From positions 68,799 through 132,798 of the forward strand of contig NZ_QWGR01000007.1 in NCBI RefSeq assembly GCF_003576475.1: 64,000 bases of DNA, written 5' to 3'. The notes under the pieces are model-generated. The model was given only the letters and a program-made list of their open reading frames with translations, ran no database searches and was not told where the DNA came from. The position numbers and the translations under genes are program-made. Position 1 is the stretch's first letter, and each line of letters begins with the position of its first letter. The DNA comes from Maribellus luteus (GTDB lineage Bacteria; Bacteroidota; Bacteroidia; Bacteroidales; Prolixibacteraceae). Shown here in pieces: positions 46,556 through 55,130 of this stretch.

Positions 46556-47128
46556 GAAAATTTACTTAAAATATATTGTAGCCGGTTTAAACCCTGAAGG
46601 TTTACATCTGTTTATAAGAGATAATTTTCGTTGGTAATCCCGAGCACCCGGGAGAACCCGCAGACTTATAATCATTCTCTTATGTGTGAAACCTTTCTCA
46701 TGTTCGTTTCATCTAATTAAAATTAAAAGCTTTCAACCGTATTAGATGGAACTCCCATGATTTTAATAATGCTTATTTGTGGCAAATATTTGTCATGGTC
46801 GTTTCAAAACACTTCAAGGTAGTTCTTGCAATGGTAAAACCTTATTAGTTATTTCTTATTCTTTATTCCTTATTCTTTATTGCTGGTTTGAGAGGGAACG
46901 CGATGCAATCGCGCACCAGCGGGGTTTTAAGCCCCGGCGGGGCGGAATCCGTCAGTTGACGGACAGGCCTTTGTAGCCCCGGGTTTTAACCCGGGGGTAA
47001 TGAGCGCAGCGAATAAAAGCGGCGCAATTAAATCGTTTACTAGAAATTGGGCGCTGTATGCGCCGCAAGTAATGTGGTGTTGTTTGTTCATCACGAGATG
47101 CAATGTCGCGGCAGCGGGGTCTAAAACC
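46556..47128. repeat. composite repeat block between mntA and the WecG-like gene
   Basis: Without a gene. It holds AAACCCTGAAGGTTTA words, a REP palindrome (46893-46920), GCCCCGGCGGGGC, the TCCGTCAGTTGACGGA palindrome (46947-46962), GTAG-hairpin copy 5 and a CACGAGATGCAATGTCGCGG variant (about 47091-47110). Confidence 0.8.
46970..47066. repeat. GTAG-hairpin REP-like module, copy 5
   Basis: CCCCGGG-TTTTAA-CCCGGGG follows TTTGTAG. The segment after it reads GAGCGCAGCGAATAAAA, and the outer arms GCGGCGCA/TGCGCCGC close the module. Confidence 0.85.
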
Positions 47129-47827
47129 TTAATACTTTCCTATCAGCAAGAGAAACGCAAAGCGTACCAAATGAATCTGCCGTTTGATACGGGAAGGCTG
47201 TTTGATCAGGCGGTAGGTCCATTCCATGTTATTTTTTACCCACCATTCGGGGGCACGTTCCACATTGCCTATGTACACATCAAAGCTACCTCCCAGGCCT
47301 TGATAAATAGCAGGGTGATGTTGCTGCATTTCCTGCATGATTAATTCCTGTTTGGGTGAGCCCATGGCTACGAAAACAACATCGGGTTTTTGCTCGGCAA
47401 TTGTTCGAATTAATTCAGCTTGTTCTTCTGGTGTTTTGATGTAGCCGTTACGATAACCCAAAATATTGATACCCGGGTATTCCTGCTGAAGCTTTTTCAC
47501 TGTTGCCCGAATAACCTCTTCTTTGGAACCAACTAAGTAGAAGCTTTTTGATTGATAAAACTCTTTTACAATATCCAGCCACAATTCGCAGCCCGGGATT
47601 TTGACAACTTCTTTAAACCCTTTTTTCTTTAAGGCCCAAACAGCACCAATGCCATCCGCATAGCCAATATTCTGATTGATCAAGGAACGTGTTTGTTCGT
47701 TGGCGTGCAATATCTTTTCTGCATTTATTGCAATCAAGCTTTTCTTTTGTGTGGAAACGTAACGGATTAATTCTTTTCGGGATGAAAATGAATAAACATT
47801 AACGCCGTTGATGGTGGTGTTATCCAT
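47129..47827 (-). CDS. WecG/TagA/CpsF-family glycosyltransferase
   Basis: A 232-residue GT26 protein. Diagnostic segments are NIGYADGIGAVWALKKKG (Asp58), VFVAMGSPKQELIM and GLGGSFDVYIGNVERAPEWW with the following EWTYRLIKQPSRIKRQ. WecG transfers ManNAcA, and TagA ManNAc, to lipid-linked GlcNAc on the cytoplasmic face. WecB and WecC in the same locus supply UDP-ManNAc and UDP-ManNAcA, so ManNAcA transfer is the favoured inference. It overlaps the preceding 409-residue gene by eight bases and ends the minus-strand transcript at the repeat block. Confidence 0.9.
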   Translation of the reverse strand: MDNTTINGVNVYSFSSRKELIRYVSTQKKSLIAINAEKILHANEQTRSLINQNIGYADGIGAVWALKKKGFKEVVKIPGCELWLDIVKEFYQSKSFYLVGSKEEVIRATVKKLQQEYPGINILGYRNGYIKTPEEQAELIRTIAEQKPDVVFVAMGSPKQELIMQEMQQHHPAIYQGLGGSFDVYIGNVERAPEWWVKNNMEWTYRLIKQPSRIKRQIHLVRFAFLLLIGKY

Positions 47828-49019
47828 TGGAAGTGGTATTTAATAAATAGTACGACATGGCATAGAACATAAAAGCATTGCTCCAACGCATGTAAGGAAT
47901 CTTTGAACTAATTCCTTTCTTTAACTGATAATAAAAGTATCCTTTCTTATCCTGCATGTTTTTAATTGTCCAATTCATCACCGTATGGGCCAGCTGTTTA
48001 TTTTCGTCGAATTTGTGCAGGCGGTTTAGCGTTACAAAAAGCTGGGCAGGACAATGTATATCTATCGGATATGTGCTGTTATGATAATATTTAGGTGTTC
48101 CGTCTTTCCTGAAAAAGTTTTTGATATAATATTCAAACCCCTTTTCAATATTTTCTGAAAAAGAACGATCTCCTGTGCTCTCCTGGTAAGTTTGCAGCGC
48201 ATCCAAATTGTATCCGGTATGAAAGCTGTCGATCCAATTCTGCACGGGTAATTCACCGTACACCCACGAACCATCCTTTTCCTGTGCATTACAACAAGCA
48301 ATAATACTTTCTTTAGCCAGTTCTTTGTGCTGTTCTTTTTTGCTGTATTTATAACATAAACTCAGCAACTTACTACCCAGCAACGAAGCATTGTAAACCG
48401 TATTATTACCTTCCCGAGGTGAGTATGAAAATAGAAATCCCTCCTTTTTCGGTGTCCGGTTTAAATCGTTGATAACAAAGTTAACTGCCGACAATGCGGT
48501 CTCCAAATACGTTTCGTTTTTTGTTATTTCGTAAGCTTCAAAAAGAGCGGAAGCACAAAAACAAGTGGCAACAACTGTTGGCGTATTTTTGGGAAAAAGA
48601 AACAAGCGCCGTGCCTGCCAGTCGAAATTGTACCCCCAGCAAGCGCCCGAGTAAGTTTTGCTTTGCAGTTGTATGAGCAATTCCGCCAGATGATCAATGG
48701 TCGTTCGTATCTCTTGTTGTGTTCCAAAACCGGTGGATTGAGAAGATGCTTGTGCTTTGAATAAATTACAATAGCCTGTTAAAAATAAGCCGATGCCTTT
48801 GGCATTGTATTCTTTGGGCACCAACAACAGTTTTCTTAAATTAATGGGGGAGCGTTTAAAACCCTGTATCCAGGCTAAACGAGCCAAATCCCAATGCTTT
48901 AATGGCGTAGCCTGGAATACCCGGGAGTTGAGGCCATCGTAGGGGTCCCACCCGGCGAAGTTTTGGGATTCTATATATGACTTTAATGCAAGAAATGAAT
49001 TGAGTGTTTTAGCATCCAT
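47820..49019 (-). CDS. alpha/alpha-toroid-like protein of unknown function
   Basis: From MDAKTLNSF the protein has 399 residues; an ATG at 49049 would give 409 but overlaps the upstream gene by 41 instead of 11 bases. Repeating helix pairs with conserved Trp, Gly and Tyr residues (WGYNFDWQARR, DGSWVYGELPVQNWIDSFHTGYNLDAL, IDIHCPAQLFVTL, YMRWSNAFMFYAMSYYL) resemble six-barrel glycan lyase, epimerase or hydrolase folds. It has no signal peptide. Similar genes occur in polysaccharide loci of many bacteria without a proven role. It is translationally coupled to both neighbours, so it probably acts on the cytoplasmic repeat-unit pathway. Confidence 0.7.
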   Translation of the reverse strand: MDAKTLNSFLALKSYIESQNFAGWDPYDGLNSRVFQATPLKHWDLARLAWIQGFKRSPINLRKLLLVPKEYNAKGIGLFLTGYCNLFKAQASSQSTGFGTQQEIRTTIDHLAELLIQLQSKTYSGACWGYNFDWQARRLFLFPKNTPTVVATCFCASALFEAYEITKNETYLETALSAVNFVINDLNRTPKKEGFLFSYSPREGNNTVYNASLLGSKLLSLCYKYSKKEQHKELAKESIIACCNAQEKDGSWVYGELPVQNWIDSFHTGYNLDALQTYQESTGDRSFSENIEKGFEYYIKNFFRKDGTPKYYHNSTYPIDIHCPAQLFVTLNRLHKFDENKQLAHTVMNWTIKNMQDKKGYFYYQLKKGISSKIPYMRWSNAFMFYAMSYYLLNTTSNG

Positions 49020-50082
49020 GGATAAGTAGTTGTTTATAATCTGCATCAATCCGGGCTACAGCTTTTGATGCTAAAAAATATTCTGTTGCAAATTTGTGAT
49101 TAAATCTGCCTATTGAGTTTCGCAACGCTTCGTCATTAATTAGTTTTTTGATTGAATTTTTGAATGCTTCAATGTCATTTTTATCATGAATGAAACCCAT
49201 TTTTGAGTTTTCAAAAAAGTCGGGTATGGCACCTACCTTACTACAAACCACTGGCAACCCAAATGCCATTGCCTCCAAAACCGAAGTTGGCATCCCTTCG
49301 TAGTAGGATGGAAAAATGTATATATCAGCTTCATTAAACGCTTCTACCTTTTTTGCGCCGGATACGTGTCCAAGAAAAAATATCTTATTCTGTAAATTCT
49401 TTGGAACTTGCATTTTTATATTCTCTAACTCAGGACCACTACCTGCTATTGTGAAGGTAATATTATGATCATCAGCTAAGCTTGAAAATACATCTAATGC
49501 TAAATAAATTCCTTTATTCTTCGAAATTGTTGAAAGAAACAAGATGTTTACCGTTGATTTTGAATTAGACGATAATTTGAAATCTTTTAATAAATTATCG
49601 TCAACAAAGGTATTACCCACGTTTGAACTATTTTTATAGCCTTTTGAAATAAAAAGGCTTTGAAAGTGAGAAGACAGAAACGTGATATGATTTGCCCTAA
49701 AAATGGTTTTTTGTATAAATCTAAGTTTTGGCGGTTCAAGTAAGAACTCGTTGTCCGGATTCCACCCATGCCAATGGAGATATACTTTTTTGTTGAAAAA
49801 CTTTGCGATAACACACATAATGCCATCTCGTTTAATGGAGTTAGATCCAAGCGATGGGCCCAGATGAACTATATTTGCTTTGGATACAATTACAATTGCT
49901 GTAAATCGAAAAATGTTAAGGATTAACGCGAAGAACTTTGTGACCTTATTTTGTTTTTTCCCTGCTCCCCATAGGTTAAATGAAATAATTTTGAGAGAAC
50001 TGTAATGCAGTAGCATTTTATTAAATTCGGTAACACCACCGGGAATATTTAGATTGGGTGTTATTAACAATATTTTAAGCAT
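49009..50082 (-). CDS. GT4-family glycosyltransferase
   Basis: A 357-residue GT-B transferase. The N-terminal domain has PNLNIPGGVTEFNKML. The C-terminal donor site has YIFPSYYEGMPTSVLEAMAFGLPVVCSKVGAIPDFF, with the conserved Glu spacing of retaining GT4 enzymes. It adds a sugar to the lipid-linked repeat unit; donor and linkage cannot be told. One base separates its start from the upstream acyltransferase-like gene. The DNA is noticeably more A+T-rich than the flanking housekeeping genes, a common feature of O-antigen and capsule genes. Confidence 0.9.
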   Translation of the reverse strand: MLKILLITPNLNIPGGVTEFNKMLLHYSSLKIISFNLWGAGKKQNKVTKFFALILNIFRFTAIVIVSKANIVHLGPSLGSNSIKRDGIMCVIAKFFNKKVYLHWHGWNPDNEFLLEPPKLRFIQKTIFRANHITFLSSHFQSLFISKGYKNSSNVGNTFVDDNLLKDFKLSSNSKSTVNILFLSTISKNKGIYLALDVFSSLADDHNITFTIAGSGPELENIKMQVPKNLQNKIFFLGHVSGAKKVEAFNEADIYIFPSYYEGMPTSVLEAMAFGLPVVCSKVGAIPDFFENSKMGFIHDKNDIEAFKNSIKKLINDEALRNSIGRFNHKFATEYFLASKAVARIDADYKQLLIHGC

Positions 50083-50083
50083 T

Positions 50084-51061
50084 TTAATAGCGTTGCTTTC
50101 TCAATACAAATTGTTTATAAACGAACATCAAATATTCCACCCATTTCTTTTTATAGAATACCCACTCTCCATTGTATTGAATTTTTCTTCCCCGCGAGGC
50201 ATTTTTAAATACATAAACAGAGTCTGTAGAATGGTTACTTGGAGGAATTCGGCCAAAGTCATAGGTTTTATAGTTACTTTTTGATAAAGTCTCAAAAATA
50301 TCATTGTATAATAAATATGATGCATTATTGTTCCTTGAGCTTGTACTATTTGCTCTTAGAATGGAATAACAATATTTATTGGTTGAATAAAATATTTGAG
50401 AAGAAACAATTTTATTGTTTCTATCTTGGGCAATGAATAGGCTTATGGAATGGCTATTTATTAGACTAAAAATCTCTTTATTTTTAAACGAATAGCTTAG
50501 TTCTTTATTTCTTTTTGTTTCATTAAAAATATCACAAAAAATTTGAGCGTCATGAGAAGTTGGATTTTTGACTTCATTTATTGTGATATTTAGACTTTTA
50601 GCTTGTTTGACATTTCGCTTCCAATTCGAATCATAATTAAATTGTTGAGTTAAGTCCATTTCTATTGAAAGAGGGCACTTGGAAAATCCCAAAGGTCTCA
50701 GAAAACCAGCTCGTCGTAATCCAACTTCGTATTCGACATCGTATTCAGAAATTGAATCAATTTCAAATCCAATATAATTGTATTCTATCATCGATAAAAA
50801 CCGTTTACGGATAGTTCTTTCCGTAAGATTTGGCTTCAACAAAGGAGTATCAACAAGTAAAATATGTTTTGAAAAGAAAGGGAGTTTCTTTTTTCTTCCC
50901 CAAAATGCAATTTGCGTATCATTCTCATCATCAACAAAAAAAACGATGGATTCGCCTTTCGCTTGCGAATAATTATACCAGGCTTCGGATTGTGTAAAGG
51001 GTATCCGTTCAAATTTTGATTGTATTTCAAAAAAAAGTTTTGCGTCTTGTATTTCAATCAT
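50084..51061 (-). CDS. FemAB/GNAT-like acyltransferase
   Basis: A 325-residue protein with a double GNAT-like layout. QSEAWYNYSQAKGESIVFF is near the N-terminus, NWKRNVKQAKSLNITINEV precedes the second half, and SSRNNNASYLLYNDIFETLSKSNYKTYDFGRI is a typical acceptor-pocket segment of FemAB-related proteins. Members in sugar loci transfer amino-acid or acyl groups to amino sugars. It overlaps the next upstream gene, also GNAT-like, by four bases. The transferred group is unknown. Confidence 0.75.
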   Translation of the reverse strand: MIEIQDAKLFFEIQSKFERIPFTQSEAWYNYSQAKGESIVFFVDDENDTQIAFWGRKKKLPFFSKHILLVDTPLLKPNLTERTIRKRFLSMIEYNYIGFEIDSISEYDVEYEVGLRRAGFLRPLGFSKCPLSIEMDLTQQFNYDSNWKRNVKQAKSLNITINEVKNPTSHDAQIFCDIFNETKRNKELSYSFKNKEIFSLINSHSISLFIAQDRNNKIVSSQIFYSTNKYCYSILRANSTSSRNNNASYLLYNDIFETLSKSNYKTYDFGRIPPSNHSTDSVYVFKNASRGRKIQYNGEWVFYKKKWVEYLMFVYKQFVLRKQRY

Positions 51062-51687
51062 GACAGTTCTTTTTCAAATAAGAAGGTTTTGTTGAGTATT
51101 TTGTAAAAAGTAACTTTTTTTGATGCAGTGAAGCCTGACTTTAGTTGCGTTTTATATGCCGGAATATTTTCAGTCAGAACGATTGCGACTGCTCTCTTCA
51201 GTTGTTTTTCTTTCATCTTAAACAAGCGGTAGAGGTTCATTTTTGAATGATACCCCATGCCTCTGTGTTCAGAATGGCAATAAGCATCTTGCAATAGACC
51301 TTCATTCTGGCTGAAAGGTGTTGTTTTATTTATAACGGTGGGATATTGCAATTTTTCAGCATTTACCCAGCATGAATAGGCAAGGGTATTATTTTTCACA
51401 ATTCCATAAGCCCAATATTTCCCCGTTTTGAAACGTTGTTGAATCAGTTCCATTTTTTTATTCGTAAAAATCTGTGGGTCACCTTTTAAAAAATCCTCGT
51501 ATTTCAGTTCCTGCACATCAGAATAGTCGTATCGCATCATTTTGCCGGAAAGTTCTGCTTCGTTGATATGATAAACCATATACCAAAACGATTCGTATTG
51601 AATGCCAATACGTCGTAGCATTGCTTTAACAGCCCGCTTTAAGCTGTTTTTAATTCCGTATTGTTTTATTTTGGCTTTTATGCTCAT
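51058..51687 (-). CDS. GNAT-like acetyltransferase
   Basis: A 209-residue protein. The core segment DAYCHSEHRGMGYHSKMNLYRLFKMKEKQLKRAVAIVLTENIPAYKTQLKSGF has the acyl-CoA-binding loop (HRGMGYHSK) and the conserved Asn/Pro-Ala strand of GNAT enzymes. It should acylate an amino sugar of the polymer. It is tightly packed between a deacetylase and the FemAB-like gene with four-base overlaps on both sides, implying one operon and related function. Confidence 0.78.
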   Translation of the reverse strand: MSIKAKIKQYGIKNSLKRAVKAMLRRIGIQYESFWYMVYHINEAELSGKMMRYDYSDVQELKYEDFLKGDPQIFTNKKMELIQQRFKTGKYWAYGIVKNNTLAYSCWVNAEKLQYPTVINKTTPFSQNEGLLQDAYCHSEHRGMGYHSKMNLYRLFKMKEKQLKRAVAIVLTENIPAYKTQLKSGFTASKKVTFYKILNKTFLFEKELS

Positions 51688-52619
51688 TTTTTTGCGTTGC
51701 GTAAAAGTTTTAAAAGTACCATATCAATAGTATCAGAAGCATTTATCCCGATGCGTTTTAACCGCACTTTTGAGCAATTCTCAAATTTATTAAAGCCATT
51801 TTTTGTAGTGTATGCATATTTAATTTTGTTGTTTTTAAGTATATCAAGTGTTGTTTCATTGTACAAGCCATTTGGAAAAGCAAAATGCTCAGTTTTGATT
51901 TGCAGGTTTTCTTTAATCTTGTTTATGGAGGGTTTAATTTCATTTCGCTGTTCATTTTCATCCAGTGAATCCAAAATTCTATGATTAGCAGTATGTGCTC
52001 CAATTACAAAACCATTATCGGACAATTGTTTAACTTCCTCCCAGCTCATTATCAAACGCTTTGGTGTCTCATGAAAAAGTGTTTCAATTTTATTTTTAAA
52101 AGCAATATCAACCGGAAAGCCAAGGTTCATTTTTTTTAGTTGATGTTCCGCTTCGTTTGCATTCATTTTACCTTTAACAACCAGGTAACGCACCTTGTCG
52201 TGCCACAACCAGTTATTACTGCCAATAAAATTGGTTGTAATAAAAAACACAGCCGCTGCTTTATATTTTTCCAATATGGGTAAGGCAATATCGTAATTGT
52301 CTTTGTAGCCATCATCAAAGGTGATGAGCACATTGATGCCTTTGGCGCATTTGCCAGCAAAAAAATCCTCGGGGTAACAAAAATTAAAATGCTTCTTATA
52401 AAAACGCATTTGCTTTTCGAAATTATCGGCATAACCGGTTTCCTGTATATTCCCGCGTTTGATTTTGTAGTTGTTGTATTTTGAGAAATTATGGTAGTTG
52501 AGAATTAACAATGATTCACGTTTTGAAAAGAATAATTTTAATAAAAATATGCTGCCTGAATAAAAAAGCAGTATAGACAATAACGTTTTGATGTAGTAAA
52601 ATAAAATACTGCGCTTCAT
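51684..52619 (-). CDS. polysaccharide deacetylase (NodB domain), membrane-anchored
   Basis: A 311-residue protein with an N-terminal hydrophobic segment (about 8-30). The catalytic motifs of carbohydrate esterase family 4 are present: VLITFDDGYKDNYD (Asp102, Asp103) and GAHTANHRI (HxxxH zinc ligands, about 206-210). It removes N- or O-acetyl groups, presumably from the nascent polymer or its lipid-linked unit on the outer face of the inner membrane. Together with the two acyltransferase-like genes it suggests that acetyl groups are replaced by other acyl groups. Confidence 0.88.
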   Translation of the reverse strand: MKRSILFYYIKTLLSILLFYSGSIFLLKLFFSKRESLLILNYHNFSKYNNYKIKRGNIQETGYADNFEKQMRFYKKHFNFCYPEDFFAGKCAKGINVLITFDDGYKDNYDIALPILEKYKAAAVFFITTNFIGSNNWLWHDKVRYLVVKGKMNANEAEHQLKKMNLGFPVDIAFKNKIETLFHETPKRLIMSWEEVKQLSDNGFVIGAHTANHRILDSLDENEQRNEIKPSINKIKENLQIKTEHFAFPNGLYNETTLDILKNNKIKYAYTTKNGFNKFENCSKVRLKRIGINASDTIDMVLLKLLRNAKK

Positions 52620-52631
52620 GAATAGTTTTAT

Positions 52632-53795
52632 TTATGAATTGTATATTTCGTTATATTTTGAAACATAGTTTTCAGCAATATTTTCAATACCGAATAAACT
52701 AATCCCAGCATCAGACCAATACGCTCTTTTACTAAAATCAATATTTTTTAATTTTTCATAGGTTATTTCTTCGGGCTGTTTAATAATAGTTCCAGCATTA
52801 GTATTGATTATGTGCTTTTGAGCAATATCTACAGAACCATTATGGATTACAAATAAACCCATAGAAGCAAACTCGCTAAACTTTGAGGGAGATGCCACTT
52901 CATTCATAAAATCATTTTCACGCCATAAAATTGCAATATCTGCAGCAGACAAATATTTGGGCATCTCTTGAAACGGTACTATTTTATTAATTAAACCTTC
53001 AATTTTAACAGGATGCGGCGATAGGTTTACAACCTTAATTCCGATGTTTACCAGATGTTTAATAATTTCAAAATCTTTTTGCCATTTAGCTCCACCATTT
53101 GAAGAACAAATAGCAACCAAATCGCTATCGCGGAACCCATATTCTTTTCGTATGTTTTTTCGGGATAGTGGGTCGAATTTAAATTGTTGTCCGGAGATAT
53201 TAGGATTAACCGTAATATATTTCTCAGGATAATTATATTTTGAAATAAATTCCTTTTTTATTGCAGGAGAAACCACAGATAAATGAATATAAGGTTGCTT
53301 GAAAAGATGCTTGTATTCGAATTTTATTAATTTCATTTTGAAATAAGACCGAACATAAGCGGTATTAGATAATCTCTTTTTATATGTTAATCCTGCAGTA
53401 CCGATTCCACGAACGTCAATAAGAATATTTAATGGCCATTTTTTTATTCCAAATATTATTTTGACAAAGAAACCAAACATATCACTCCTAATATGCAGGA
53501 AGTATGATTTTTTATCCTTTATAATTCTATTCAGTGATTTATATAAAGAGATGATTGTAAATATTGAAGGTAAAAAGTATATCGGATAATATTTAAACCA
53601 TATATATTTTATAGGATATGGTTGTAATTTTTTTTCTATTGCAATTTTTTCCTTTTTATTTTTATACCCTTGCAATAAAATTACCTCTGGAAAAGTGTTG
53701 TTCGAATTATAATAATTTAGAAGCTCTAATACCTGAGCTTCAAGAACAGAAGGATTTCCAACGCATAAATATATTAGGCAGTTAATTTTTTTCAT
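52632..53795 (-). CDS. glycosyltransferase (GT-B type)
   Basis: A 387-residue protein. NCLIYLCVGNPSVLEAQVLELLNYY forms the first strand-helix unit, and DLVAICSSNGGAKWQKDFEII followed by SAADIAILWRENDFMNEVASPSKFSEFASMGL represents the GT-B donor half. The signature is weaker than in the GT4 gene at 49009. It lies in the same transcript direction, 12 bases before the deacetylase. Sugar and linkage are unknown. Confidence 0.8.
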   Translation of the reverse strand: MKKINCLIYLCVGNPSVLEAQVLELLNYYNSNNTFPEVILLQGYKNKKEKIAIEKKLQPYPIKYIWFKYYPIYFLPSIFTIISLYKSLNRIIKDKKSYFLHIRSDMFGFFVKIIFGIKKWPLNILIDVRGIGTAGLTYKKRLSNTAYVRSYFKMKLIKFEYKHLFKQPYIHLSVVSPAIKKEFISKYNYPEKYITVNPNISGQQFKFDPLSRKNIRKEYGFRDSDLVAICSSNGGAKWQKDFEIIKHLVNIGIKVVNLSPHPVKIEGLINKIVPFQEMPKYLSAADIAILWRENDFMNEVASPSKFSEFASMGLFVIHNGSVDIAQKHIINTNAGTIIKQPEEITYEKLKNIDFSKRAYWSDAGISLFGIENIAENYVSKYNEIYNS

Positions 53796-53813
53796 CGATG
53801 ATGTATTATTATG

Positions 53814-55130
53814 TTAGTTGATTCTTTTGAATAAAGGATTACATTGAATTGCAAATAGGGCAGAAAACAAGGCAATATTTTCAGTTAAATCACTGCTAAT
53901 CAACGCACGAATAAAAAAGGCTATAATTATTAGCATGTAAAATGATTTATTTTGTGTAAAATATGTAATGCTAAATTTTTTTAGCATTACATAAGACATT
54001 ACCGTAAAAGTTAATAATATGAACCCAATAATTCCAAATTCACATAAAATCTCCAGAATTATATTATGTGGATAATTCCGTAATCCTGTGCTAGAGTACC
54101 CGCCTAATCCCTTTCCGAAGATTGGATACTGTTTAATAATACTAAAAGCATCCGCAAAATCCCGGTTAATTGCCTTTTCAATTCCTTGATTAAAAGTCAA
54201 AGAATTCTGCATTTCAGTGGTTTTAATAAGCTGAAGCAGAACAATCGCAAATAAAAAGAAAAGTGATAATCTTAATGTTTTTGTTATGGTTGGTTTGTTC
54301 GATGATAAAAACATCTTGGCACCAATAAGTATTGTTGTACCCAAAATGGCTTGTCTTGCCTGTGACAAAAGAATTATATACAGGAAAAGAATAAATAAAA
54401 TAATATTAGTTTTTGTTACGACTGATTTATTATTGCCATAAATTAGAAATGCAATCCCCATCATACTTGTTAAACCAAGGTGGTGGTATGAAATTGAGAT
54501 ACTGTTATCGTCATGCATGTTGAGAACAGCAGTTTGGCGAAAAAACGAAAAATCAAAAACAGATGTTGGGTGTGGGAAACGCGCATACTGAAATGCCATT
54601 GCTAGGTACAACAAACAAATTATTGCTAAAATTTCTGCAACATTTCGATTGCTAAAATTTCTGCTTGTGATCAGTAAAAAAGCAATTAACGAAACGCTTC
54701 CTTTAAATGTTATTGTAATTAACTTAGCTATGCTATAACTATGTACTGGTCCATATAAAAATGCAAATAGGCAAATTACAATTACGATTATAAAGTATAT
54801 AATGGAATAACTATTCGAACGGACTAAAGAATATATTTCTTTTCTAATAAAAAGTATTCCAAGCAATAATGTTACGATTGCACCAGGAATAGGGAATTGT
54901 ACAAATTTAAAAAAAGCTCCAATTGAGTGATTTGCATAAAGGAGTAATACAATTGCAGCGGAAATATTATTTGACTTACCTAATTTATAAATTAGATATA
55001 ATATAACAGGCAAAGGACCAATGATTCCAGAGAGAACACTAGTTAATAGCGCAATAAAAATAAAATCAAATGAATAATTCTTCTGAGAATCGGATAATTG
55101 AATATTAAGAACACTCATGTTTTTTTTCAT
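53814..55130 (-). CDS. O-antigen ligase/polymerase-like membrane protein (Wzy)
   Basis: A 438-residue protein with about eleven hydrophobic helices and a larger loop between about 310 and 360 containing YPIFGKGLGGYSSTGLRNYPHNIILEILCEFGIIGF. This segment is the usual Wzy_C/O-antigen ligase signature (GxGxG, HN, E). It polymerises repeat units delivered by Wzx on the periplasmic side. A ligase role cannot be excluded, but Wzy is more likely inside a locus that also encodes Wzx. It overlaps the upstream GT2 gene by 26 bases. Confidence 0.85.
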   Translation of the reverse strand: MKKNMSVLNIQLSDSQKNYSFDFIFIALLTSVLSGIIGPLPVILYLIYKLGKSNNISAAIVLLLYANHSIGAFFKFVQFPIPGAIVTLLLGILFIRKEIYSLVRSNSYSIIYFIIVIVICLFAFLYGPVHSYSIAKLITITFKGSVSLIAFLLITSRNFSNRNVAEILAIICLLYLAMAFQYARFPHPTSVFDFSFFRQTAVLNMHDDNSISISYHHLGLTSMMGIAFLIYGNNKSVVTKTNIILFILFLYIILLSQARQAILGTTILIGAKMFLSSNKPTITKTLRLSLFFLFAIVLLQLIKTTEMQNSLTFNQGIEKAINRDFADAFSIIKQYPIFGKGLGGYSSTGLRNYPHNIILEILCEFGIIGFILLTFTVMSYVMLKKFSITYFTQNKSFYMLIIIAFFIRALISSDLTENIALFSALFAIQCNPLFKRIN

